A DNA stretch of 64,000 nt from Chloroflexota bacterium (GCA_029561345.1 JAKQJC010000020.1:1-64000); one strand, 5' to 3'. Positions 19,027 to 26,036 are shown, counted from the first letter of the stretch. Program-made: numbers and translations. The notes: generated from the sequence alone by a model not told the origin.

Positions 19027-20214
19027 ATGCCTGTTGTCCATCACACTCCCGACGAGCCCCTGCATCTGCCCCAGGATTTTCTCCAGCGCCGCCAGCTCCC
19101 CGCGGATATGAATTTCTGGCTGGATGAACGCGAGGGTGACCTGATTTTGCGCCCGCGCCTGCCCGACGCCGAAAAGCTCTATATTGAGCCGACCACCGCC
19201 TGCAACCTGGAATGCCGCACCTGCATTCGCCATGCCTGGGAAGACCCGCAGGCGATGATGAACCGCGCCACCTTCGATAAAATTATCGTAAGCCTGCCCG
19301 GCCTGCCCAAACTCAACCGGGTGATCTTCACCAGCTTTGGCGAGCCGCTTACCCATCCAGGGCTGATGGACATGATCGCCGCCGTGCGCCGCGCCAATAT
19401 TGAGGTGACGGTGGGCACCAACGGCCTGCTGCTGAATGCCGATGTGTCGCGTGAACTGATCCGCCTGGGAGTGGACCGCATCATGGTGTCCATTGACGGC
19501 GGCAAGCCTGAAACCTACGAAGGCGTGCGCGGCGCACTGCTTTCACAGGTGATTGAAAACATAGAGCGCTTCAATGCCTTGAAACATGAAATGAATGCCC
19601 TCTTTCCGGCGGTGGGGGTGGAGTTTGTCATCATGCGCAGTAATTTTGGCGAACTGGATGACATCACCCGCCTGGCCATGCGCCTGAACGTTTCGCGCAT
19701 TCTGGTCAGCAATGTGCTGCCCTATGCTGCGGATATGCAGCATGAAACACTTTACAGCCATCAGCCGGTGGAGCCGTTTAAAACCACCAGCTGGGCGCTG
19801 CGCGCCGGGGCCTGGGTGATGTGGGCCACCCTGGAACTGCCGCGCATGCATTGGGGCGCCGAGCGCCGCTGCCGCTTTATCAAAGACAAAGCCATGGCTA
19901 TCGGCTGGGACGGCGGTGTTTCACCCTGCTATGCCCTCTCGCACAATTATCATTACCATGCCATTGACGGCTGCCGCAAGCAGGTGCAGCGCTACGTGCT
20001 GGGCAACGTCAACCAGACTCCGCTCGATGAAATCTGGATGACGGAAGAGTACATGCGCTTCCGCGCCGAGGTGGGCGTGTTCCATTTCCCTTCCTGCCCC
20101 GATTGCGACCTGCGCGATACCTGCGATCTGCGTAAAGACAACGAAGGCTGCTGGGGCCTCAATCCTTCCTGCGCCGACTGCCTCTGGGCGCAGGATATTA
20201 TTCGCTGCCCCTGA
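19027..20214 (+). CDS. Radical SAM/SPASM maturase for tungsten oxidoreductase
   Basis: The 395-residue protein has the radical-SAM cluster motif CNLECRTC (C-x3-C-x2-C) at about residue 59 and the usual barrel features (SFGEPLTHPGL, 'VGTNGLLLNADVSRELIRLGVDRIMVSIDGG'). The C-terminal SPASM region is Cys-rich: 'CPDCDLRDTCDLRKDNEGC' and 'CADCLWAQDIIRC', for two auxiliary [4Fe-4S] clusters. A known group of such enzymes is encoded beside AFOR genes and is thought to modify the tungstopterin or its protein. The adjacency here supports that assignment. The first 55 residues precede the barrel and are family-specific. Confidence 0.85.
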   Translation: MPVVHHTPDEPLHLPQDFLQRRQLPADMNFWLDEREGDLILRPRLPDAEKLYIEPTTACNLECRTCIRHAWEDPQAMMNRATFDKIIVSLPGLPKLNRVIFTSFGEPLTHPGLMDMIAAVRRANIEVTVGTNGLLLNADVSRELIRLGVDRIMVSIDGGKPETYEGVRGALLSQVIENIERFNALKHEMNALFPAVGVEFVIMRSNFGELDDITRLAMRLNVSRILVSNVLPYAADMQHETLYSHQPVEPFKTTSWALRAGAWVMWATLELPRMHWGAERRCRFIKDKAMAIGWDGGVSPCYALSHNYHYHAIDGCRKQVQRYVLGNVNQTPLDEIWMTEEYMRFRAEVGVFHFPSCPDCDLRDTCDLRKDNEGCWGLNPSCADCLWAQDIIRCP

Positions 20215-20238
20215 TTTAATTGGTGAATGCGTTCTAAC

Positions 20239-20413
20239 TACTTTGACAATTGTATATTTTGACTTATCCCTCCCTTTTTTAGGGCCAGGAAATTATCCGC
20301 ACGTGTTTTTTTATTCCCCCTTCGGGGGAATAAAAAAACACCAACTATCTTTCTCCCCCGCCGATGGGCGGGGGCCGGGGGGTGGGTAAAATCTAAAGGT
20401 GATATTGTCAAAC
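20239..20413. repeat. MITE-like element with TTTGACA terminal inverted repeats (copy 1)
   Basis: The left end TTTGACAATTGTATATT (from 20239) and the right end (reading inward on minus, GTTTGACAATATCACC) are inverted. Inside are an 18-bp perfect hairpin (20303-20320 with 20324-20341, T7ATTCCCCC against its complement) and a G-rich block with four runs of three or more G (20366-20385), a quadruplex-type motif next to its own C-rich hairpin arm. The block order matches copy 2 at 51971-52157, including a shared CAGGAAAT segment. It encodes no protein and lies between the maturase and MoaD-like genes. Confidence 0.65.
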
Positions 20414-20420
20414 TATTCGG

Positions 20421-20465
20421 GCATGGCTCAAAAACCAGGATATACCGCTGGCTGAGCCGTTTTTA
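20421..20465 (+). terminator. Hairpin with T run just before the MoaD-like gene
   Basis: GGCTCA (20425-20430) pairs with TGAGCC (20453-20458), with inner CCAG/CTGG, followed by GTTTTT. It could end transcription coming through the repeat, or act as a leader element, because the MoaD-like start is only about 25 nt further on. A related sequence occurs at 60943-60998. Confidence 0.5.
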
Positions 20466-20488
20466 TGGATTAGTCTTGAGGTTTTACT

Positions 20489-21106
20489 ATGCAATTGCGT
20501 GTCAAACTCTTTGCCACCCTGTCCAGCCTGGCCCCGGTGCAGGGCCTGCCCGGCACTCCCTTCCCTCTGGAAATGCCCGAGGGCAGCCGGCTGGAAGACC
20601 TGGTGCGCATGCTGCGCCTGCCCGATGACCAGGTGAAAATCACCTTTGTCAACGGCATCATCCAGTCTCTCGATTGGTCCCTTGCAGATGGAGACGAGGT
20701 GGGCATTTTCCCGCCCATCGGTGGAGGTTCAGATATGGACGAAATAACCATTGATACCTGGCTTTACGGCCCCCTGGCCCGCTTCGGCGGAGATCCGGAT
20801 CAGGCCTGCTTTGCCAACCCGCAGATGCGCCTGCCTGCCGGCAGCACCATTCGCAGTCTGCTGGCAGCCCTGAAAATGCCCACCGAAGAGCGCGGCATCA
20901 CCTTCATCAACGGCGACCTGAGCGCCATGCCGGGCCTGCAGCCCGACCTGGATCACGAGCTGCACGACCGCGACCGGGTGGCCTTCTTCCACCTGCGCTC
21001 CATGTGGCCCTTTCAATACCGCCACGGCGTGGCCATGACCGACGAAATGTCTGGCGCCATGCAGGAAAGCAAGGACGCCGGCCTGCATCACACCTACACG
21101 GAGTGA
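20489..21106 (+). CDS. Tandem MoaD/ThiS-like protein (two ubiquitin-like domains)
   Basis: The 205 residues contain two beta-grasp domains. Domain 1 (about 1-82) ends 'LADGDEVGIFPPIGGGS', where a free MoaD would end in Gly-Gly. Domain 2 (about 83-175) repeats the pattern ('LPAGSTIRSLLAALKMP', 'ITFINGDL', 'LHDRDRVAFFHLRSM') but has no Gly-Gly and instead a 35-residue tail. MoaD-type proteins carry sulfur as a thiocarboxylate for the pterin dithiolene. The gene follows AFOR and its maturase, so a tungstopterin role is likely. GGTGGAGG (20720-20727) lies 7 nt before an in-frame ATG (20735), so domain 2 might also be made alone. Confidence 0.75.
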   Translation: MQLRVKLFATLSSLAPVQGLPGTPFPLEMPEGSRLEDLVRMLRLPDDQVKITFVNGIIQSLDWSLADGDEVGIFPPIGGGSDMDEITIDTWLYGPLARFGGDPDQACFANPQMRLPAGSTIRSLLAALKMPTEERGITFINGDLSAMPGLQPDLDHELHDRDRVAFFHLRSMWPFQYRHGVAMTDEMSGAMQESKDAGLHHTYTE

Positions 21107-22077
21107 AGCCGCCCGGCCCGCTTCAGCACGCGCCAGGCCAGCAGGGTCAACCCGGCTGAAGGCCCCTTTTTCTGGCCAAAATCCCAATCCTTCCAGGCCG
21201 TCCAGGCCGATTCAGGGGTGAAACGTCCCTCTGGATCAGCTTTGCTTTCCAGCAGGTCGAGCATGTCCTTCAGGCGCGCATCGCCGCTCAGCCAGGCAAA
21301 GCGTGTCAGCACGTCCAGCACGTGCAGCAGATCATACCATACCAGAGGGGCTTTCAGCTTGCAGAAATCGGTGCCCATGTAAAACATGTAGGGATGGCTC
21401 TCACGGCGCCCGGCCCACTGGCCGAGAATGGCTTCCGTTCCGGCCTGCGCTGCGCCGGGCTCCATCAGCTCAGGCAGTTCGGCCGCCGCCTTGAGCATCA
21501 CCAGGGTGGCATAAGGGCAGGGGTCTTCCTTGCGCCCGGGGCCGCGAAAACGCCCCAGGTTGCCGCTGGCGCACGGCCAGCCGTTGGGACGGGCCAGCCT
21601 GCCCAGACGGCTGGCTGCCTGCATCACCCGCTCATCTCCGCCCAGCCCCAGCCGGGCCAGCGCAGCCACCAGCAGCGGCGCATCGCACAGCGCCCAGGCC
21701 ATCTCGTCCTTCCCGCTGCCGCCAAAATGCGCCGGAATGTTCATCAACACCTGAAACACACCGTCCGCGTCACGGTGACTCAATATCCGCTCCGCCACCA
21801 CTGCCATGCCCGGATCAGCCAGGGTCACCCCCAGGTCGGTCAAAAAGGTGAGCTTGTGAATGGGGTGTCCGGCCGATTTGTGGCCGTTGAGAACAACGCA
21901 GGGCCAATCCTGCAGTTCGTTCACCAGAGCCGCCAGACGAACCTCGCCCAGGGCTTCCTGACGGTCGGCGGCTGCCTGTTCGCTGCCGGGGGCGGCATCC
22001 AGCAGATCCAGGCGGGTGCGCCAGCGCACCCAGGCCGGTCCCTGCAGCAGCCAATCTGTGGGTAGGGGAATATTCAT
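21094..22077 (-). CDS. Hypothetical alpha-helical (toroid-like) protein
   Basis: A 327-residue soluble protein of unknown function. It is rich in helices with recurring W, G and D-x-D/G-x-F segments ('ILSHRDADGVFQVLMN', 'LESKADPEGRFTPE', 'RLARPNGWPCASG'), a pattern seen in alpha/alpha-toroid proteins such as prenyltransferase and squalene-cyclase-like repeats. No catalytic motif of those enzymes was recognised. TATAAT (22111-22116, minus) and AGGGAGC before the start give it its own promoter. It converges with the tandem MoaD gene, overlapping it by 13 nt at the 3' ends. Confidence 0.55.
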   Translation of the reverse strand: MNIPLPTDWLLQGPAWVRWRTRLDLLDAAPGSEQAAADRQEALGEVRLAALVNELQDWPCVVLNGHKSAGHPIHKLTFLTDLGVTLADPGMAVVAERILSHRDADGVFQVLMNIPAHFGGSGKDEMAWALCDAPLLVAALARLGLGGDERVMQAASRLGRLARPNGWPCASGNLGRFRGPGRKEDPCPYATLVMLKAAAELPELMEPGAAQAGTEAILGQWAGRRESHPYMFYMGTDFCKLKAPLVWYDLLHVLDVLTRFAWLSGDARLKDMLDLLESKADPEGRFTPESAWTAWKDWDFGQKKGPSAGLTLLAWRVLKRAGRLHSV

Positions 22078-22117
22078 AGAGCTCCCTGATGAATTTTTGA
22101 GGATAAATTGATTATAC

Positions 22118-22156
22118 CCAATGCCATGTCAAAGGATGACATAAATATGGCATTGG
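22118..22156. repeat. Nested inverted repeat upstream of the helical protein gene
   Basis: CCAATGCCAT (22118-22127) and ATGGCATTGG (22147-22156) are perfect inverted arms enclosing ATGTCA/TGACAT. The left arm touches the -10 box of the 21094-22077 gene, so it could be an operator. Confidence 0.45.
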
Positions 22157-22174
22157 CAAATGATTCCGCCGGTA

Positions 22175-22217
22175 TAAAACAAACAGCCTCCCGAAAGTCG
22201 CCCAACTTCGGGAGGCT
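22175..22217 (-). terminator. Intrinsic terminator after the second ParB-like gene
   Basis: AGCCTCCCGAA (22185-22195) and TTCGGGAGGCT (22207-22217) form an 11-bp perfect stem; on the minus strand it is followed by GTTTGTTTT. It lies 23 nt beyond the stop of the gene at 22240-22749. Confidence 0.8.
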
Positions 22218-22239
22218 GCCCCCTGAGGAGAAGGAGAGC

Positions 22240-22749
22240 CTAACAGCAGGTTTCCGGCTGCAGCACACCCACCGCCGCAGGCTGGGCCTGCGGCATGCGC
22301 CGCAGCGGAATCTCATACACTTCGGCCTGAATAAACGCCATTCCCACGCTGCGCGCCACCGAAACGCGGTGATGGCCGTCTTCCACAAAATACTGCCCGC
22401 CCACCTTGTAGACAATCACAGGCGGCCAGCGGTCTTCGCGCAGCTGCAGGTAGATATCGGCCCAGCGGCTGCGCAGGTGGCCCTTCAACGGGCGGAATGC
22501 TTCATCGAAATCGGCGGCCCGGTTCAGGCTGCCGGTGATCTTTTCAACAGAAATATCCTGCAGGCCCAGAAAACGGCGTTCGGGCTGGCTGTTCGTCGGC
22601 TGCAGGGTATATTCCTGCAGATGTGAGGCAGCCCGTCCGGTCATCTTGCGCAGCAAGGCGTACCAGCAGGCCTGGCGGTGCGCCTGGTCAAAGGCATCCA
22701 GCGCAACGGTGCGGCGGCAGGAAATGGTAGCTCCGAAAAAGATGGACAT
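22240..22749 (-). CDS. ParB/Srx-fold protein, paralogue 2
   Basis: The 169-residue protein has a ParB-like nuclease-fold core: 'DIYLQLREDRWPPVIVYKVG' followed by YFVEDGHHRVSVAR, where D-G-x-H-R is the conserved loop that binds nucleotide in ParB and sulfiredoxin. The preceding 95 residues contain 'LDAFDQAHRQACWYALLRKMTG' and 'GLQDISVEKITGSLNR', shared with the neighbour at 22933-23460 (clear paralogues, about two-thirds alike by eye). No ParB HTH or ParA partner is present, so plasmid partition is unlikely. It ends in a Cys-Cys pair (LQPETCC). Function unknown. Confidence 0.65.
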   Translation of the reverse strand: MSIFFGATISCRRTVALDAFDQAHRQACWYALLRKMTGRAASHLQEYTLQPTNSQPERRFLGLQDISVEKITGSLNRAADFDEAFRPLKGHLRSRWADIYLQLREDRWPPVIVYKVGGQYFVEDGHHRVSVARSVGMAFIQAEVYEIPLRRMPQAQPAAVGVLQPETCC

Positions 22750-22932
22750 GGTATTACTCCTTTCAACAACCTCCCTGCATCCCTTGCAGGGTCTTTCACA
22801 AAAAACGGTACGGTAAGCGCTTCCACCCTCCCCCGGATGAACTGCGCCGGTCAGTCAATCACAACAATCTGATTCTATCCATCTATATCTGACATCATAT
22901 GGCAGATATGGGCAGGCGCATCGGATCATTTA

Positions 22933-23460
22933 TCAGGCCGTCTGGCAGGCCAGACCCGCACAGCAGGGCTCGGCCTGCAGGCCGCTGACCTTTGCCGGGC
23001 GCGGGGCGGGGGCCGGATGCGCCGGAATCTCCCACACCTCGGCCTGGATATAGGCCATGCCCGTGCTGCGGGCCACCGAAACGCGGTGATGGCCGTCTTC
23101 CACAAAGTACGCCTCACCCACCTTGAAGACAATCACAGGCGGCCAGCGATCTTCGCGCAGCTGCAGGTAGATATCGGCCCAGCGCCCGCGCAGGTGGCTC
23201 TTCAGCGGGCGGAAAGTTGCATCAAAATCTTCAAAGCGGTTCAGGCTGCCGGTGATCTGCATGACGGGAATATCTTTCAGACCCAGGTAACGGCGCTCGG
23301 GCTGGCGGCTGGCGGCGAAGAACGCCTGCAGGCGGCTGGCCGGTCGGCCGGTCAATTTGCGGAACAGGGCAAGCCAGCCCGCCTGGCGGCGGATGCGGTC
23401 AAATGCTTCCAGGGCCATGTAACGCTGATTTGAAAATTGGGCTCCGTGTAAAGTGGTCAT
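22933..23460 (-). CDS. ParB/Srx-fold protein, paralogue 1
   Basis: The 175-residue protein is a tandem duplicate of the next gene: the same N-terminal 'LEAFDRIRRQAGWLALFRKLTGRPAS', 'LGLKDIPVMQITGSLNRFEDFD' and the ParB-like loop YFVEDGHHRVSVARSTGM. Its C-terminal tail is Cys-rich (LQAEPCCAGLACQTA) and again has a Cys pair in the same place as the paralogue, which hints at metal or redox function. GAAAGGAG precedes the ATG. A LacI-type operator lies 29 nt upstream (23489-23502), so this pair of genes may be a regulatory target of the adjacent LacI protein. Confidence 0.65.
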   Translation of the reverse strand: MTTLHGAQFSNQRYMALEAFDRIRRQAGWLALFRKLTGRPASRLQAFFAASRQPERRYLGLKDIPVMQITGSLNRFEDFDATFRPLKSHLRGRWADIYLQLREDRWPPVIVFKVGEAYFVEDGHHRVSVARSTGMAYIQAEVWEIPAHPAPAPRPAKVSGLQAEPCCAGLACQTA

Positions 23461-23488
23461 CGAATACTCCTTTCAGGCAGGCCGGTCA

Positions 23489-23502
23489 TGCAACCGGTTG
23501 CA
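23489..23502 (-). promoter_or_regulatory. LacI-family operator O1
   Basis: Perfect 14-bp palindrome TGCAACCGGTTGCA with the central CG step typical of LacI-family sites. A second overlapping half-site (TTGCAAGAAG on minus) and a poly-T run lie next to it, as at O2. It is upstream of ParB-like paralogue 1. Confidence 0.75.
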
Positions 23503-23523
23503 ACTTCTTGCAAAAAAAAAAAA

Positions 23524-23610
23524 TCAATGGGCGCGGCAGGCGGCCAGAACCGGCCGGCCAAAAGACAGGGTGTTCTCAGGGTTAGCTTCACATGGATTCA
23601 TTGATTTCAT
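23524..23610 (-). CDS. Possible 28-residue small ORF between operators O1 and O2
   Basis: A frame from ATG 23610 to TGA reads MKSMNPCEANPENTLSFGRP plus eight more residues, with two Cys. It lies exactly between two LacI operators and upstream of the ParB-like genes. The ribosome site is poor (GGAAAGAGAG), and no family is recognised, so it may be chance. Confidence 0.2.
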   Translation of the reverse strand: MKSMNPCEANPENTLSFGRPVLAACRAH

Positions 23611-23636
23611 ACTTTTTTCTCTCTTTCCGATTGCTT

Positions 23637-23650
23637 TGCAACCGGTTGCA
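23637..23650 (-). promoter_or_regulatory. LacI-family operator O2
   Basis: Identical TGCAACCGGTTGCA palindrome, 20 nt beyond the lacI stop codon. On the minus strand it overlaps a second palindrome TTGCAACAAGTTGCAA, giving a double site. Distance from O1 is 148 bp. Confidence 0.75.
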
Positions 23651-23669
23651 ACTTGTTGCAAAAAAAATA

Positions 23670-24677
23670 TCAGGCTGACTGGCGCTCCACCAGTTCCACC
23701 GGCACGGTCACATTGTTCACCAGCCCGGTCTGCAGGTACTGGATCAGGGTCTGGGCCAGCAGCCGCCCTGCCATGGGGATGTGCTGCCGCACCGTGGTGA
23801 GCTGGGGCGTGGTAAAGCGCGAAATCGAAAGGTCGTCATAACCGACCACCGCCACATCTTCCGGAACCCGGCGGCCCTCTTCGCGCAGCACCTGCATGGC
23901 TGTCACCGCCATCAAATCGCTGTTAACGAACACCGCATCCACATCTGGCGCACGCTGAAGAATTTCGCGCATCACGAACCCGCCCGAGGTGTCGCAGAAA
24001 TCGCCCCACCCCACCCGCTCCGGCTCCAGAGTCTGCCCGCCGGCCTGCAGGGCTGCCAGGAACCCGTCATAACGGCGCTGCACTTCCAGGTCTTCGGGCG
24101 GACCGCCCAAAAAAGCGATGCGCTTGCGCCCAATTTTCACCAAATGTTCCCCGGCCAGCTTGCCGCCGGCGAAATTATCGCCCATCACAGTGCAGTACTT
24201 TTGCTGCTGAGGCGTGGGCCCCCAGATGACAAAGGGCACCGAGCTGTCGAGCATGGTTTGGATGTGGCTCTTTTTTCGCGATGAAGTCATCAGGATGAAC
24301 CCATCCACCCGGCCAGTGTCAATATAGGCGTGCACCCAATCGGTGGTGCGCGGATCCACCTGCACAATCAGCAGATCGTACCCATAGGCTGAAACCCCGT
24401 TGGCAATGCCGCCCATGATTTCGAGGGTGAACAGGTCCGCCACCGAAAAGTCCTTGTGGTAGGCGTGGATGACCAGGGCCAGGGTGCGGCTTTCTTTCAG
24501 GCTCAGGCGGCGCGCCGGCAGGTTGATTTGAAAATGATGTTCATGTGCAATGGCCCGGATGCGGGCCTTGGTTTCTTCAGCAATCAGCGGGCTGTCATTG
24601 AGGGCGCGCGAAACGGTTGACTTGGAAACGCCAGCCATGCGGGCAATATCAGCTATGGTCTGAACGGTCTTTTTCAT
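23670..24677 (-). CDS. LacI-family transcriptional regulator
   Basis: A 335-residue regulator. The N-terminal HTH (TIADIARMAGVSKSTVSRAL) and hinge helix 'INLPARRLSLKES' bind palindromic operators with a central CG. Residues 60-335 form the two-lobed periplasmic-binding-protein-like sensor ('TLALVIHAYHKDFS', 'VDGFILMTSSRKKSH', 'IAFLGGPPEDLEVQRRYDGF', 'DAVFVNSDLMAVTAMQVLREEG', 'VAVVGYDDLSISRFTTPQLTTVRQ'), which normally binds a sugar. Its own promoter has an operator directly after the -10 box, so it should repress itself. No sugar operon is adjacent. ATG 24677 is preferred over GTG 24680. Confidence 0.92.
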   Translation of the reverse strand: MKKTVQTIADIARMAGVSKSTVSRALNDSPLIAEETKARIRAIAHEHHFQINLPARRLSLKESRTLALVIHAYHKDFSVADLFTLEIMGGIANGVSAYGYDLLIVQVDPRTTDWVHAYIDTGRVDGFILMTSSRKKSHIQTMLDSSVPFVIWGPTPQQQKYCTVMGDNFAGGKLAGEHLVKIGRKRIAFLGGPPEDLEVQRRYDGFLAALQAGGQTLEPERVGWGDFCDTSGGFVMREILQRAPDVDAVFVNSDLMAVTAMQVLREEGRRVPEDVAVVGYDDLSISRFTTPQLTTVRQHIPMAGRLLAQTLIQYLQTGLVNNVTVPVELVERQSA

Positions 24678-24697
24678 CACTTCTGCACCTTTTCAAT

Positions 24698-24739
24698 TGC
24701 AACCGGTTGCATTATACAACATTTCCGAAGCGTTGTCAA
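24698..24739 (-). promoter_or_regulatory. Perfect sigma-70 promoter with LacI operator O3 (lacI autoregulation)
   Basis: On the minus strand TTGACA (24739-24734), exactly 17 nt, then TATAAT (24716-24711), merging into operator TGCAACCGGTTGCA (24711-24698). Both hexamers are full consensus. A repressor on O3 would block initiation of lacI. Confidence 0.88.
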
Positions 24740-24842
24740 CAGGGTCCCTGAACCAGTTTTGACCGAATTTATCGGAGTGGGCATCTGGGGCACTTTGTCT
24801 TTGCCTCCTGGCTGTTGCCAGTTTCTTTTGCACGTTGAAATC

Positions 24843-24884
24843 TGCAACCGGTTGCATTATACGTCATACAGCACGCTTTGTCAA
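24843..24884 (-). promoter_or_regulatory. Second perfect sigma-70 promoter with LacI operator O4
   Basis: The same architecture is repeated 145 bp upstream: TTGACA (24884-24879), 17 nt, TATAAT (24861-24856), operator 24856-24843. It also points toward lacI, although it lies beside the start of the divergent phosphatase gene and could affect that gene too. Confidence 0.85.
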
Positions 24885-24898
24885 CGGGGTCTTTGCGG

Positions 24899-24904
24899 TA
24901 TAAT
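24899..24904 (+). promoter_or_regulatory. -10 box of the phosphatase gene
   Basis: TATAAT on the plus strand, about 32 nt before ATG 24936, lies 14 bp from the -35 box of the divergent O4 promoter, so the two polymerases would compete. Confidence 0.5.
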
Positions 24905-24935
24905 CAGGGCAGTTTACACCACAAAGGATTTTTAC

Positions 24936-25619
24936 ATGCCCCCTTACCGCTGGCTCTTTTTTGATGCTGATGACACCCTTTTCGACTACGACCTGGCCGA
25001 AGCCGCCGCCCTGCGCCGCACCTTTGCCGATTCGGCCCTGCCCTTCGATGAGGCCTACGGCCCGCTTTACCAGCGCATCAACAGCGCCATCTGGCGGCGT
25101 TTTGAGGCCGGGCTGATCACCTCTGAAACCCTGCGCGTGGAGCGCTGGTCGGCTCTTTTTGCCGAAGCCGGCATCACGGCGGATGCGGCTGCCTTCAGCG
25201 AGTGCTACCTGGGCAACCTGGCGCAGTGCACCGACCTGACCCGGGATGCTCTGGAAGTGGTGCAGGCCCTGGCTCCGCGTTATCAGCTGGCCATCATCAC
25301 CAACGGCCTCAAACAGGTGCAGCGTCCGCGCCTGGCGCGCAGCGCCGTGGGTCCCTATTTTTCAGTGCTGGCCATTTCCGAAGAGATCGGCGCCGCCAAG
25401 CCCGATCCACGCTTTTTCGATGCCGCCTTTGCCCTGGCCGGCCAGCCCGCGCGCAGCGAAGTGCTGGTGATCGGCGACAGCCTCACCTCCGATATCCGCG
25501 GCGGACTGAATTATGGGCTGGATACCTGCTGGTACAACCACAAGGGGCTGCCCGCCGACCCGACCTGCCCCAGCCGCTATGAAATTGCTCATTTGAAAGA
25601 GCTGCTGGTTCTTCTGTAA
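24936..25619 (+). CDS. yjjG: HAD-superfamily hydrolase, YjjG-like nucleotidase
   Basis: The 227-residue protein has HAD motif I in 'LFFDADDTLFDYD', motif II in IITNGLKQVQ, the lysine of motif III in 'EEIGAAKPDPRFF' and motif IV in VIGDSLTSDIRGG. The overall order, including 'ATCWYNH'-like LDTCWYNHKG near the end, closely follows YjjG, a pyrimidine nucleoside 5'-monophosphatase that removes non-canonical nucleotides. The start at 24936 is chosen for AAAGGA (24922-24927) eight nt upstream; the longer frame from 24759 covers the operators and is rejected. A bidirectional terminator separates it from the tRNA gene. Confidence 0.85.
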   Translation: MPPYRWLFFDADDTLFDYDLAEAAALRRTFADSALPFDEAYGPLYQRINSAIWRRFEAGLITSETLRVERWSALFAEAGITADAAAFSECYLGNLAQCTDLTRDALEVVQALAPRYQLAIITNGLKQVQRPRLARSAVGPYFSVLAISEEIGAAKPDPRFFDAAFALAGQPARSEVLVIGDSLTSDIRGGLNYGLDTCWYNHKGLPADPTCPSRYEIAHLKELLVLL

Positions 25620-25666
25620 ATTCGCCCCGCCTGCAGACAGCCGCAACGCTTTGGTTGTGCCGCTTA

Positions 25667-25706
25667 AACATAAGAACCACCGGTCAGGGTGGTTCTTATG
25701 TTTTTA
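25667..25706. terminator. Bidirectional terminator between the phosphatase and tRNA genes
   Basis: A 15-bp perfect stem (25667-25681 with 25688-25702) with loop GGTCAG is followed by a short T run on the plus strand, and by TTT on the minus strand. It can serve both converging transcripts. Confidence 0.7.
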
Positions 25707-25720
25707 TGGTTTGATCTGTG

Positions 25721-25793
25721 TGCCCCCAGAGGAATTCGAATCCTCGTTTTGGCCTTGAGAGGGCCGCGTCCTGGGCCACTAGACGATGGGGGC
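25721..25793 (-). tRNA. tRNA-Glu (anticodon CTC)
   Basis: Read on the minus strand, a 7-bp acceptor stem GCCCCCA/TGGGGGC, a D arm GTCTAGTGGCCCAGGAC identical in form to bacterial tRNA-Glu, an anticodon loop CTCTCAA (anticodon CTC), and a T arm GAGGATTCGAATTCCTC are present. The anticodon stem CGGCC/GGCCA has one end mismatch. The 3' CCA is not encoded and must be added after transcription. Confidence 0.95.
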
Positions 25794-26036
25794 TGGTGCG
25801 GGTATTTTAACACATCCCTCCCTGAACGTCAACGAATTGCCCCGCCATTTTAACCCGCCCAGAATCCAGCCGCCTTTGCGCCCCTTTGGTATAATTATGC
25901 TGGAAACAATTCTTTTTCAATCACGCTGTCAGCCAAATGCGCCAGACCCTGGAACCCGTGAGGGGAATGCTCTCCTGTTCTTCACCGTCATAACTGGCGC
26001 ATTCTATGGAGTTCGGAAACAAATAGGAGAGTTCTG
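25794..26036. other. Intergenic region upstream of the secreted Cys-rich protein
   Basis: A TATAAT at about 25890 gives a possible promoter and a leader of about 135 nt. A short frame in it (ending 26037) has no recognisable feature. GGAGAG lies before ATG 26037. Confidence 0.4.

Noticed and set aside
22240-23460. Plasmid partition system
   Set aside because: ParB-like loop only; no ParA, no HTH and no centromere repeats, so a partition role is not supported.
24680-24795. Leader ORF of about 37 codons upstream of lacI whose stop overlaps the lacI start
   Set aside because: It begins with GTG, runs through the promoter and operator O3, and the peptide shows no pattern; judged chance.
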